From a bacterium (GTDB lineage: Bacteria > Armatimonadota > Zipacnadia > Zipacnadales > UBA11051): a stretch of DNA of 64,000 nucleotides. A model generated the notes under the pieces. The model was not told the origin of the DNA, made no database searches, and saw nothing but the letters and a program-made list of their open reading frames with translations. Below are positions 36,583 to 46,060 of the stretch, in pieces (position 1 is the first letter of the stretch; each line of letters opens with the position of its first letter). The stretch lies in assembly GCA_030604405.1 (NCBI GenBank), contig JAUVVY010000015.1, positions 1-64,000 on the forward strand. The letters run 5' to 3'. A program made the translations under genes and the position numbers.

Positions 36583-39500
36583 ATGCGGGGACTTGTGACT
36601 GCTGCGCTTGTTCTTATTGCACTTATCGGCGCACTGGGCTTGGTCTGGGCGCAGTTGGACCCCCCGCCCTGCCCCTACGAGATGCGCGCCTATGTGGACA
36701 GTACCACTGACTCCACCAGGCAGTTCAACCTCTCCACCATCCGCGCCACGTACGTCTGCCCACACTGCGGGTACTCGTCTTATCATGGCGAGGGTGAGGA
36801 CTGTCCCAACCCTTATGGAGTTACCGGCCATTCAACCGCTATGAACCTCGTGGCCGTGGCCAGAAAGACTCGTGTGCTGGCCGCTACGCTGCAGTCAATG
36901 GCAGCCGGCGCCCGCGACTACGAATACACCAACACCGCCGGCAGCATCATCGGCCGCGCCATGCTCGGCAAGGTCTTCCACCCCGAAGACGGCACCAACG
37001 CTGACCGCTCCACGCTGCACCTGCAAACCTGCGATGTGGCCGGTGCTGACCCCGCGGATACCATTGGCGCTGCTAGCCGTCTGCGGCTTTTCATCATGCC
37101 GCCGGGCGTCACCCGTCCCTGCGCTACTCAGATAGACTTGGACAACATCAGCTCGGAGGGCGGCGGCGACCTCTTTGACGCGGATGACGACGCTGCCACC
37201 ATCAAGGACACTTATATTGAAATCGGCCTGAACCCCTACCGCGTGGACAATGGCGACGAATGGCTCGTTCGCTATACACGAACCGAGGACGCGGGCGGGA
37301 ACCTCACATCCGTGCAAGTCCAGGTCGCCAGCCTGCTTTACGGCTTCGACTTGGATATCACCGATACCAATCCGACTGCCGCCGGAAACAACTGTTACAT
37401 AACCAACTCCGGCGGTCTGGTTGTAACACTGCATCATAACAACGTTAGCTTTGACATCACCGATGGCACTTCCGAAACGTGGCTTTTCCACTTCACCGTG
37501 CAAAGCAATGCCTACATCATGCCCAGCCACTGCTTCGACGACATGGGCGGCGTGGGCTTCCCGTCGGTTATTAGTGACGCTGACGACCTGACCGACTGGG
37601 CCTGGAGCGATCTGTTCCCAGTGCTAACAGATGCCAAGCAGTGCTGGCTCACGCCCACAGGCGGGGTGATCACCGACACCAGTGCTATCGTGCATGCAGG
37701 TGCCGGCACCCCAACGCCCTATGTGATACCCGCCAATATGGTCGGGGTGGGCATTGCTGCGGCGCAGTATTCGAACGTGGGCGATGATGTCGGCTTGCCG
37801 CACGATGGGTCGGGCGACTGGCGCTTCTACAAGAACTGGGAATGGCAGTACGACTACCAGGAAACTGTGACCAACGAGGAAGTAGCCCAGGCCCAAGACT
37901 TGGACGCCCCGCCGGCTGCTCCCTCTGATGGCAACTTCCGGGCTACTAGTGGTGGAACCGACACCCACCAGCAGTGGGTGCAGCACCTCGGCGAATGTCA
38001 CTACTTCTCGTCCCGCGTCGAGCTGCCTCCTCCCAGCGAGCCATGGGTCCATTCTGACGGCACGGCAACCCCCGGCTGGCCCAATGCGGACTACCCGCGC
38101 ATCGTGGTTGGTGAGCCTGACGGCTCGGGTAACATCGCGGGCGAGTACGGCCCTGGGGCCAATACGGCCACCAGACCCTTTTACCTTTATAATCGTTTTG
38201 ACGACGGCACGAATCCGAGACGCTGCGAGTTCTGCGGCTACATAACCCAAGCTGCCATCTGCCCGTTTCATGCCGACCGCAACAACACCAGCGCCCTGAC
38301 CACCTACTATCGTGCCAGCGCCGCGCTGTGTCGCAAGCTGGCGGTGTCGGGGGAGGTTGAAAGCACCGGCGGAACCGCCCCCACCCGCCATGTCCTGCCG
38401 GAGGCGGCTTTCAAGTATCACGAATACAACCGCTACGTGTATCCCATCGAGGTGAGTTCCGCCACCGCCGGCCAGTTGGCGGTACACTTTGACATACCGA
38501 AGTATCAGCCACCCTCGGTTCCGGCGGCTGCCGGAGCCAACTACCAAAACGACCTCAGCGGCGATGAGGGTTACCGTGGCGGCCTGATCATGTGTGCCGA
38601 CCAGCGCAACTACCCGTCCGGCAGCTCGGGGCTTAGCGGGGGCTGGGATGTCTTCTACCGCTGTCCTGACTGCGGAGGACTGACGCCCGATCCTGCCAGT
38701 CACGTCTGCAGCAGCGGCCACCAGCTCTGTCCCTTCTGCGGCGCTGAGTATCCACGCAACTACGACGGTGACTTCAGCCAGGCCGGCAACCAGTGCGGCT
38801 TTTGCCGCGGCACCGGCACCCTGGGCGTTATCACAGGCAACGATACCGTTCAGGAGCACGACCTGTGGTGCGAAGAGTATGACGTCGGCGACCTGCAGGT
38901 CTCGGTCCTGCGCAAGGCCGCGATGAGGGCCACGGTGCCGGCTGTGCAGATCGGACGCGTGCAGCCGGGCGTCACCACCACCCGGCCCGACACCAATGTG
39001 CAGAATATCGCCGGCGGCTATCGCGCTTTCCCGTCCGACACCTCGCCCAGGATCGCCCTGCCGGTGCTCAATCTGGGTAATGTCACCTCACCGATACGCA
39101 TCGCCAACGTGAACGACCCCGCTGCGGCCAGTGCGGAATTGAGCCTGCCCCACTACAGCCGCATCGAGGTGCCGGCGTACGACTATTCCTATACCCGCAT
39201 CGCCCAGAGCACGCCGATTACGAGGCTGACGTTGCAAAGCTACAATCCTGCGCTGCTGGCCGATGCGGAGTGGGACATCACCTCGGCGCTGCCATTTTCC
39301 ACCGGCGGCACTGAGCTGTTCGGACGGCTGCAGGCCGGCTACAGCGGCTATCCGCTGCCATTGGGCCAGCCGGCGGGCACTTATCTGGGGCAAACGCTGT
39401 ACTTCCTCGACACTGACGGTGACGGGGCGCTTGATTTCGAAATCGGCGGCCCTGGTGGCGCGGCTACGGACACCTTCAGCACGCAGTTCGACCCGCTGGC

Positions 39501-41778
39501 TGACCACCCGCTGGAGCCGGTGTATGACACGGTTGTGGGCGATGTGCGTGTCTTTGGCAGCCGCCTGCCGCAAAATGATTACTACTCAGCCGACTCCTCG
39601 CCAGTGCCGATTATTGCACCAGGTGACGAGGTCCAGGTCATCTGGGTCGGCAATCGGCCTAGCGCTGCGGGCGCCGGCTCGGTGCCTGTCACTTGTGCGC
39701 CCGGCGATGACATCAGTGACATCCCCTCCAGCAGTGCAGCGGTCAATCTGCTTTACGCTACAGCCAGCTACGCCGGCGCTGTTGCCGACGACCCGCTCTA
39801 CCGGGCATACGGATGGCCCGTGAGCGGCACTGAGCTCGTTGACGCCTACAACCTCAGCAACGACAGCGCCGCCGGCACGGTGTCCTCCAGCCCGTGGGCG
39901 CTGGGCGATGATGCTGACCGATGGGCCTTCTGGCATCGGCGCCTGCAGCACCCTGGCGGCACCGAATCTACCTTGCGATATGACACCTCAACTGGCGCTG
40001 CCTGGGCCTGGAGCGGCTCAGGCACTGGCGAGTGGATATATGCCAGCGGCCTGCCCAAGGAGAACCTGCGCAGCTTTATTGACGGCGATGACGAGCACTG
40101 GCTTTTCTGGCACACCGGCTCCGAGGGCAAACAGTACCTGATGTATCGCTGGGACTACACACTGGGCAGCACCGATAGCAACGAAGCGCCGGTGCCGGTT
40201 ACCAACCGCGCCAGCCGCGAGTGGCGCGCCGACACCTTCCCGGCCATTGACCCGCGCGATACGTCCACCAACGTGGGGATCAAGAAGCCCACGCAAGGCC
40301 CGTTCACATACACCAAGGACCCCTCTGTGTTCCCTGATCCCAGCGGCAATGTGAACCTGTTCTTCTCCGGCTATGCTCGCTCCGAGCGCGAGGCTGACAT
40401 CTGCTGGACGCGCTTCGACCCCGACGGCATGGACGGGGCGGATACCACTATTCCCAACTACGGCAAGCTCGCCTTCGCCAGGCCACAAGCATCCGGCGGG
40501 CCCTCTGTCTATACCAGTTCGGACAGTTGGCTCAGGATGCCGGAGGAATTCTCAGCTAACGGCTTGCGCCAGGTCTTTACCAGTCGCGGTCTCGACTGGC
40601 TATGTCACGATGACGGGGCCGGCGACGACTTTGCAACCAGCCCGTGGGGTCCTGTTGGTGGCGTCAGCTTCGACCCAACGGATGGCAACTACCTGTGGGG
40701 CAACTCTTACCTGGACCCGGTGTTCTGTCTGGCTCTTATCTACGATGACCCTGACGACGGCCTCAGGCCCCAGACTGAGCTATTCTGGCTCACCTGGGAA
40801 AACGGCACCTATTTCCGCTCGCGCGGAGTCTATCGGGTATTGCCGAAGCTCTACCCGCTCGCCGGAGCATCGCTGAGCGAGCCGCCGGGTGTAGCCGACG
40901 GCAGCGGCTACTTGCTGCAGGACCCATCCGCGCCCAACCGCCGCGTGGTAATGGAGATCAGTCCCGCCACCGGCACCGTCACCTTCAGTTCGCCGCTTTT
41001 CAATATTGATAATCCAGCCGACCCGCTGGCCGTATTCTATGAAAGCATGTCATTGGGCGGCAGCGTCAACCTGGTTGATGTCGCTCTGTTCGGCGCTTAC
41101 CACCCATACGTGTATCGTGTCACTCGCAGCGGTGCCGATGACGACTGCCCGTCCGCCTTTTACAACGCGGATCTTGACCCCAGCCGGCTAACCATATTCT
41201 GGCGCCGTCGTTACCCCGTCAGCAGCCGACCGCATTTCGGCCGCACCGGCTTCATGCACAAAACCTACACGACTTCCGTTCGCGTCGCCAGACCTTCGAT
41301 CGCCAGCGTCGGCTCGGTGGTCAACGCTTACGACACGGCTACCTCCATACCGTACACCGCCGATGCCGATGCACTGGCCGGCGGCATTATCACAGTGTCA
41401 GAAGGCTATATCGGTTACACCTTGCAGGTCACCTACGACAGCGCTGATGGCAGCAACGGTGTGGTGGAATACCACGAAGTGCCCGGCTGGTCGGTGGAGA
41501 CCCCGGTGCCGATCCGTACCGGCGGGGCCGAGGGGCGTCTGGTGGTCAAACCCGAAGCTTACTCGGTTGCCGGCGCCAACACGGTCCGCTACTGGCTGTT
41601 CTGGACCAGTCTGGGCCGTGTCTATGACATGCGCCTGCTCGACGCCTCCAGCACTCGTGTTGACGGCGAGCCGATCATACTTCAGTCGGCGGATGTCTAT
41701 TCTGCCGTCGTATCACCGGACGCTGGGCCGGTCATTCGTGAGCGGCCGATGTCAAGCGTATCGTTCGATCCAACCTAG
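36583..41778 (+). CDS. Giant secreted protein with zinc-ribbon-like cysteine knots
   Basis: About 1731 residues with a signal peptide (RGLVTAALVLIALIGALGLVWAQ). Paired cysteines recur: CPHCGYSS...DCPNPYG (about 58-72), CEFCGY...ICPFHAD (about 547-561), CPDCGG...CSSGHQLCPFCG and CGFCRG (about 694-743). The C-terminal half contains Trp-rich beta repeats (WLFWHTGSEGK, YWLFWTSLGRVYDMRL) suggestive of a sialidase-like or propeller fold, and DTDGDGALDF. No family is recognised over the whole length. ATG 36583 after AAGGGG gives a clean signal peptide; the longer start overlaps the previous gene. Last gene of the prepilin operon. Confidence 0.65.
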   Translation: MRGLVTAALVLIALIGALGLVWAQLDPPPCPYEMRAYVDSTTDSTRQFNLSTIRATYVCPHCGYSSYHGEGEDCPNPYGVTGHSTAMNLVAVARKTRVLAATLQSMAAGARDYEYTNTAGSIIGRAMLGKVFHPEDGTNADRSTLHLQTCDVAGADPADTIGAASRLRLFIMPPGVTRPCATQIDLDNISSEGGGDLFDADDDAATIKDTYIEIGLNPYRVDNGDEWLVRYTRTEDAGGNLTSVQVQVASLLYGFDLDITDTNPTAAGNNCYITNSGGLVVTLHHNNVSFDITDGTSETWLFHFTVQSNAYIMPSHCFDDMGGVGFPSVISDADDLTDWAWSDLFPVLTDAKQCWLTPTGGVITDTSAIVHAGAGTPTPYVIPANMVGVGIAAAQYSNVGDDVGLPHDGSGDWRFYKNWEWQYDYQETVTNEEVAQAQDLDAPPAAPSDGNFRATSGGTDTHQQWVQHLGECHYFSSRVELPPPSEPWVHSDGTATPGWPNADYPRIVVGEPDGSGNIAGEYGPGANTATRPFYLYNRFDDGTNPRRCEFCGYITQAAICPFHADRNNTSALTTYYRASAALCRKLAVSGEVESTGGTAPTRHVLPEAAFKYHEYNRYVYPIEVSSATAGQLAVHFDIPKYQPPSVPAAAGANYQNDLSGDEGYRGGLIMCADQRNYPSGSSGLSGGWDVFYRCPDCGGLTPDPASHVCSSGHQLCPFCGAEYPRNYDGDFSQAGNQCGFCRGTGTLGVITGNDTVQEHDLWCEEYDVGDLQVSVLRKAAMRATVPAVQIGRVQPGVTTTRPDTNVQNIAGGYRAFPSDTSPRIALPVLNLGNVTSPIRIANVNDPAAASAELSLPHYSRIEVPAYDYSYTRIAQSTPITRLTLQSYNPALLADAEWDITSALPFSTGGTELFGRLQAGYSGYPLPLGQPAGTYLGQTLYFLDTDGDGALDFEIGGPGGAATDTFSTQFDPLADHPLEPVYDTVVGDVRVFGSRLPQNDYYSADSSPVPIIAPGDEVQVIWVGNRPSAAGAGSVPVTCAPGDDISDIPSSSAAVNLLYATASYAGAVADDPLYRAYGWPVSGTELVDAYNLSNDSAAGTVSSSPWALGDDADRWAFWHRRLQHPGGTESTLRYDTSTGAAWAWSGSGTGEWIYASGLPKENLRSFIDGDDEHWLFWHTGSEGKQYLMYRWDYTLGSTDSNEAPVPVTNRASREWRADTFPAIDPRDTSTNVGIKKPTQGPFTYTKDPSVFPDPSGNVNLFFSGYARSEREADICWTRFDPDGMDGADTTIPNYGKLAFARPQASGGPSVYTSSDSWLRMPEEFSANGLRQVFTSRGLDWLCHDDGAGDDFATSPWGPVGGVSFDPTDGNYLWGNSYLDPVFCLALIYDDPDDGLRPQTELFWLTWENGTYFRSRGVYRVLPKLYPLAGASLSEPPGVADGSGYLLQDPSAPNRRVVMEISPATGTVTFSSPLFNIDNPADPLAVFYESMSLGGSVNLVDVALFGAYHPYVYRVTRSGADDDCPSAFYNADLDPSRLTIFWRRRYPVSSRPHFGRTGFMHKTYTTSVRVARPSIASVGSVVNAYDTATSIPYTADADALAGGIITVSEGYIGYTLQVTYDSADGSNGVVEYHEVPGWSVETPVPIRTGGAEGRLVVKPEAYSVAGANTVRYWLFWTSLGRVYDMRLLDASSTRVDGEPIILQSADVYSAVVSPDAGPVIRERPMSSVSFDPT

Positions 41779-41884
41779 AAGAAACTACTTGCATAATATT
41801 TTGTCACATAAAGTGCATATCGGCGACGGCAGCGGTTCCGTGGTATCCACATCCTTGGTGCCTGCGGAATGTCTTACTGTGTGC

Positions 41885-41913
41885 TTGACAAAGCCTTGGC
41901 AATACATTAAACT
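41885..41913 (+). promoter_or_regulatory. Promoter of the pilM operon
   Basis: TTGACA (41885-41890), 17-base spacer, TAAACT (41908-41913), 64 bases upstream of the pilM ATG in a 199-base gap. Confidence 0.6.
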
Positions 41914-41977
41914 CAGGCTTAATAGCGAGCACACCATACAGTAGAGATCCCTATCCAACAGACAGGGAGATAGTGTT

Positions 41978-43378
41978 ATGGCTCGGGGCGCAACTCACGT
42001 GCTGGGCCTTGATATTGGCACGCAGACCATAAAGGCTGTTGAACTCCGCCTCAGTGGGCCTGATGTTGTGCTTGAGGGGCGGCCTGCAGTCATACCGACG
42101 CCGCCCAATAGCGTCGTCGGCGGCCGTGTTGTGGACGAGGAGGCAGTCAGCCAGGCCATCAGTGAGGCTGCCTCCGAATACGGATTCAGCGTCAAGAAAG
42201 TCGTCGCCTCTGTTGGCGGCGAGACCGATGTGGTCGTAAGAATCGCCGAATTGCCTCGCATGGAACCCAAGGAGCTCGACGACGCTGTCCAGTTGGAGCT
42301 CGACCGTCAAACCCCGTTCGCGGTTGACCAGGTCATATATGATTTTGAGGCCGTAGAACACCCCGGTGTTAGCCCGCAAAGCGAGAATATGGAAGTCCTG
42401 TTGGCTGTCGCACAGGAAGACATGGTCAACGCCCATGCCGAGACCATCTTGGGCGCAAAGATGACGCCGGTCGCAATTGATGTTGAGCCCCTGGCATTAG
42501 GGCGCGCACTCGTAGAACTCGGCGACGAAGCCGCCATGCAGTCAACAGTTGTCACTGTCAACATCGGCCATACTGGGTCCCTTATCTCAATTTTCTGCCA
42601 GGGCGTACCTGTGTTCATCAGAACCATACCGACTGCCGGCGAAGCACTTACCGCAGCCATCAGGCAGAACGCCCAATTCGGAGAACAAGACGCCGAACGC
42701 GCCAAGCGCCAGTTTGCTGACGTTACCGGCCTTTTCGCCTACGAAGAGGAAGAAGGCGAATCTGAAGACGAAGAAGACGACTTCGTTGACGAGGACACTG
42801 ACTCGGTTTTCGAACTCGCTGAGTCCGAAGCCGCCGAAGAGGCGGATGAAGGCGCCGGGGATACAGATGCAATGGCCACACACGTCGACGTGGACGCGCA
42901 GAGCTACGAACTCCCACCCGACCAGCCTGTAGAGGCCGAGCCGGCCGACCAACAACCGCCGGGCGAAGAGGCAGAAGCCGAAGCGCCTGAGCAGGCCGCT
43001 GAGCCCGCCACCACTGAGCAACAAGCCGAGGCAGCGGAGCCGATTTCTGAAGAAGAGCAGTGGGCCCGCCAGCGGATCTCAGAAGCCCTCGTTGACCCGT
43101 TGACCGAGCTGGCTACCGACCTACAGCGCTCTATCCAGCACTACCAGCGACAGCATCGGCAGGAACAGATTAGCACCATTATCCTGTCTGGAGGCAGCGC
43201 GGCCATACCCGGCCTGGCCGCGTTTCTCGGAGCCGAACTCCGCATCCCCGCTAAAGTTGCCGACCCATTTGCCAATATTCAGTTCGATCCCGATGAGGTC
43301 TCCAAAGCCTACCTGCGTGATGTCGGACCAGCGGTCAGCATCGCTGTCGGACTCGCGCTCCGCGATATGCTGGACTGA
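41978..43378 (+). CDS. pilM: Type IV pilus assembly protein PilM with an acidic insertion
   Basis: 466 residues against roughly 350 for usual PilM. The actin-like fold is clear: LGLDIGTQTIKAVEL, KKVVASVGGETDVVVRIAELP, VTVNIGHTGSLISIF, and the late nucleotide loop IILSGGSAAIPGL. Residues 251-362 are an insertion very rich in Glu/Asp/Ala/Pro (EEEEGESEDEEDD and a later Pro-Gln-Glu stretch) placed between the two halves of the C-terminal subdomain. PilM binds the PilN N-terminus at the inner face of the membrane. ATG with AGGGAG site. Confidence 0.92.
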   Translation: MARGATHVLGLDIGTQTIKAVELRLSGPDVVLEGRPAVIPTPPNSVVGGRVVDEEAVSQAISEAASEYGFSVKKVVASVGGETDVVVRIAELPRMEPKELDDAVQLELDRQTPFAVDQVIYDFEAVEHPGVSPQSENMEVLLAVAQEDMVNAHAETILGAKMTPVAIDVEPLALGRALVELGDEAAMQSTVVTVNIGHTGSLISIFCQGVPVFIRTIPTAGEALTAAIRQNAQFGEQDAERAKRQFADVTGLFAYEEEEGESEDEEDDFVDEDTDSVFELAESEAAEEADEGAGDTDAMATHVDVDAQSYELPPDQPVEAEPADQQPPGEEAEAEAPEQAAEPATTEQQAEAAEPISEEEQWARQRISEALVDPLTELATDLQRSIQHYQRQHRQEQISTIILSGGSAAIPGLAAFLGAELRIPAKVADPFANIQFDPDEVSKAYLRDVGPAVSIAVGLALRDMLD

Positions 43379-43426
43379 GAACAACCTAGTACCGATTACC
43401 CAGGCCATTGCCCGGGAGGAGTTTCA

Positions 43427-44128
43427 GTGTTACGCGTTGATCTACTGCCGAGAGTCATAGTCCAGGGGCGACGCAACGTCACGATCGCGATGTTCTGCCT
43501 GATTGCCGTCGTCGTCACTGCTGTCGTGATGTTCCTGGCCCTGCAGCAGGTCAAGAACAATATTGCCCAGACCGAAGTGAAGCTGGCTGACGCCAAGCAG
43601 CGTGCCAACGAGGTTCGTGAGATCAAGAATAAGGCGACCGCCAAAGATGCGGAACTCGCCCCCATTCAGGCCAAGCTTGACTTTGTTGACGCTGCTGACG
43701 CAAGTGGCGAGCAGTTCTTCGACCGCCTCTGGAAGATTAACGAGTACATATATGCTCGTGCTCAGATGACCAGCTTTGAAATCAGCCCGCCCGCCAGTGT
43801 GAGTTTCACTGTTCAGATCGCCGATACCACTGAAGCCGGCCGCTTTCTGCTCAACCTGATTCGCTGCCCGCATATCACCGGCATTCAGATTTCCGGCATG
43901 CCGGCAGGCGAGACGGTAGAGCCAACTGGCTCAGCGGTTATGCGTACTATGGAGGAAGTTATCACCTTTAATGTCACTGCCACTCTGACCGAACCCGTAG
44001 AGATTCCGGAGCCGCCCGGTGGCCCGGCCGCTGCCGCCGCACCCGGTGCAGGCGGACCCGAGGACATGATGCTGGACGGTCTGCCGCCGCCGCCGGAACC
44101 GATAGGGCCGGAAGCGTCGCCCACTTAG
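43427..44128 (+). CDS. pilN: Type IV pilus assembly protein PilN
   Basis: 233 residues. A short cytoplasmic start (MLRVDLLPR, the PilM-binding N-L-L-P region), one TM helix (FCLIAVVVTAVVMFLAL), a coiled coil (about 40-80) and a periplasmic alpha/beta domain, then a Pro/Gly/Ala-rich tail (about 200-233). GTG start after GGAGGAG, 49 bases after pilM. Confidence 0.88.
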   Translation: MLRVDLLPRVIVQGRRNVTIAMFCLIAVVVTAVVMFLALQQVKNNIAQTEVKLADAKQRANEVREIKNKATAKDAELAPIQAKLDFVDAADASGEQFFDRLWKINEYIYARAQMTSFEISPPASVSFTVQIADTTEAGRFLLNLIRCPHITGIQISGMPAGETVEPTGSAVMRTMEEVITFNVTATLTEPVEIPEPPGGPAAAAAPGAGGPEDMMLDGLPPPPEPIGPEASPT

Positions 44129-44199
44129 GCTGCAGCGCCCACCACACCTGCCTGCCGTGCCGGCAGGCTGGGGGCGACAAATAGGGAGCACGCGCCAAT

Positions 44200-45036
44200 A
44201 TGCGCAGAATCTTCGGAAAAGTGCCAACATTTGCAATTTTCATCGTCGCCGCAGTGCTCGTCGGCGGCATCGTCGCGCTCATGCACTTCAAGTTTATCAA
44301 GCCGCAGAAAGAGGAACTCACGAGGATAGAGCAGGAACTCGCCGCCGAAGAGGCGGTAGCCGCTGAGCGCGCGCAGGCCGAGCAGAGACTTGCAGAGGTT
44401 CAAGCACAGTGGCTTGAGGCGCAAGACCGTCTCGCGCAACTGCGGAAAAAGAGAAGCTTCTGGATCTCAACCTACCAGCCGATCGCGGCCATGATCGCTC
44501 TATGGTACGAGTACCGCGATGACCTGCCACGCGTCACCAAGGAGTGGCTTGATTCAACAGGCGTCACGCTTAACAGCAACGTCACCTTCCCAACGCCCGA
44601 CATGGCCCCACCGCAGGTTCCCGGCGGCGGCTTTATTACTCTGCCCGGGCCGATCAGCCTGTCAATCAGCGGAACACTGGCGCAGATTGAAAGTTTCTAC
44701 TCATCACTGGGCAACTATAAGAGAGTTGCTCGCATATCAGGCCTGCAACTTTCAGGCGAGGGCGATACCCTCAACGCCACCGTGCCGGTGAGTCTATACC
44801 TGCTGATAGAGACACCTGCGCCTGCGCCGGCGCCCGCTGCGGCCCCGGCAGCGGCAGGAGGGCTGCCAGGTGCACCCGGTGGTATGCCTGGTGAGATCGG
44901 ACCCGGCGGACCCGGTGGTATGCCCGGCGGACCCGGTGGTATGCCGCCTGATGCGGGCGATATACCACCTGATGCGGGCGACATACCGCCTGATGTAGGC
45001 GGACCCGGTGGTGTGCCACCGGAGGCTGCACCGTAG
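44200..45036 (+). CDS. pilO: Type IV pilus assembly protein PilO with a Gly-Pro-Met tail
   Basis: 278 residues. TM helix near the start (AIFIVAAVLVGGIVALMHF), coiled coil (KPQKEELTRIEQELAAEEAV onward), and the PilO periplasmic fold (PISLSISGTLAQIESFYSSL, RVARISGLQLSG). The last 55 residues form a collagen-like tail (GGPGGMPGGPGGMPPDAGD) absent from ordinary PilO. ATG with an AGGGAG site. A short inverted repeat (CCTGCCGTGCCGGCAGG) precedes the gene. Confidence 0.87.
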   Translation: MRRIFGKVPTFAIFIVAAVLVGGIVALMHFKFIKPQKEELTRIEQELAAEEAVAAERAQAEQRLAEVQAQWLEAQDRLAQLRKKRSFWISTYQPIAAMIALWYEYRDDLPRVTKEWLDSTGVTLNSNVTFPTPDMAPPQVPGGGFITLPGPISLSISGTLAQIESFYSSLGNYKRVARISGLQLSGEGDTLNATVPVSLYLLIETPAPAPAPAAAPAAAGGLPGAPGGMPGEIGPGGPGGMPGGPGGMPPDAGDIPPDAGDIPPDVGGPGGVPPEAAP

Positions 45037-45150
45037 GATCAACAGTAACCGGACCAACTCAGCCCGCCGCGATGTCCGGCTCGCACTAAAGCCTGTCGGC
45101 GGCAGAGACAGGCCAGATCAACCGGAGAATTAGCAGCGTAGGAGCCTTAT

Positions 45151-45975
45151 GTGACTAGCCCACGCAATGCGAAAATTATGATCGCAAGCGCACTCTGCAT
45201 AATGGTGCTTGCCGGGGTAGTATTCCTGCTGTTTGTCGTGCCTACCATGCGTGGCGGCGCCACTCCGTCAATGGCCCAGGAGGAAATGCCGCCGCCGCCC
45301 CCGCCCGGTCCGGGCAGGGACCCAGCGATGGACCCAGGCATGGACCCGGGCATGGACCCAGGCATGGACCCGGGCATGGACCCAGCGATGGGCCCGGGCA
45401 TGGGCCCGGGGATGGACCCAATGGGTGCGGGGATGGAAGCTGCGGTGGCAGCCGTCGCGGCCGTAGAAAAGCCGGATTTGCCCCCGATCGAACCTAGCAA
45501 TCCCAATCCGTTCGCGGCTGCCGCGGCGATAGGCACCGCCGAGGAACTTGCCCTTGAGGAAATGAAAGTAACCAACTACGGGACCAACTGGGCCCGCATT
45601 CCAATAACTCAGCAGCTTGGCTTCCCAGCGCCCGAAGTGCCGCCGCGAGCGGCTCCTCCGCCTCCGCCGTCAGTCATTGGACCCGAAAAGCCGCTGCGGG
45701 TCACCAGCATCATGTGGACTAAGGATGGCCAGGCGCTCGCCGTGTACGAATACGGTGAGGGTGACGAAATGCAGAGCGGCGTCGTCCGGCCCGGAGATGT
45801 GGTGGAAACCTGGAAAGTTAGTGAAATTCGCCAGGATTACATAGTCGTAGAGGATCGTAGAAGCGGAGCGAAAACTGAAGTATATCTCAGCGAAAAGGCT
45901 CCCGAGCCGAAGAAGAAGGAGCCACCCGCTGGTAGGCCTGGCACACGCCAACGGCCCCGCCGACCTGGGCCTTAG
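45151..45975 (+). CDS. PilP-like pilus periplasmic protein with MDPG repeats
   Basis: 274 residues. N-terminal signal/TM helix (IASALCIMVLAGVVFLLFVVP), a Pro stretch, then tandem Met-Asp-Pro-Gly units (DNA 45328-45420, 12-base repeats), then a C-terminal domain (about 180-250: LRVTSIMWTKDGQALAVY, GDVVETWKVSEIRQDYIVVE) with the beta pattern of PilP, which bridges PilNO to PilQ. The position between pilO and the secretin genes supports this; no lipobox is visible. A basic tail ends the protein. Confidence 0.7.
   Translation: MTSPRNAKIMIASALCIMVLAGVVFLLFVVPTMRGGATPSMAQEEMPPPPPPGPGRDPAMDPGMDPGMDPGMDPGMDPAMGPGMGPGMDPMGAGMEAAVAAVAAVEKPDLPPIEPSNPNPFAAAAAIGTAEELALEEMKVTNYGTNWARIPITQQLGFPAPEVPPRAAPPPPPSVIGPEKPLRVTSIMWTKDGQALAVYEYGEGDEMQSGVVRPGDVVETWKVSEIRQDYIVVEDRRSGAKTEVYLSEKAPEPKKKEPPAGRPGTRQRPRRPGP
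45328..45420 (+). repeat. Tandem 12-base coding repeat
   Basis: Units of ATGGACCCRGGC encode Met-Asp-Pro-Gly about five times, drifting into Met-Gly-Pro-Gly. It is a coding minisatellite, likely to vary in copy number between strains. Confidence 0.7.
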
Positions 45976-46060
45976 ACACTGCCTGCAACTCACTAGCGGC
46001 AGCCGGGCGATAGGATTGCAAAATTCGGAGGGAAAATTCGGTCACTAGGAGGCCGAGCTT

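Noticed and set aside
45328-45420. CRISPR-like short repeats
   Set aside because: The 12-base units are contiguous, in frame and encode MDPG; there are no spacers. No CRISPR array is seen in the window.
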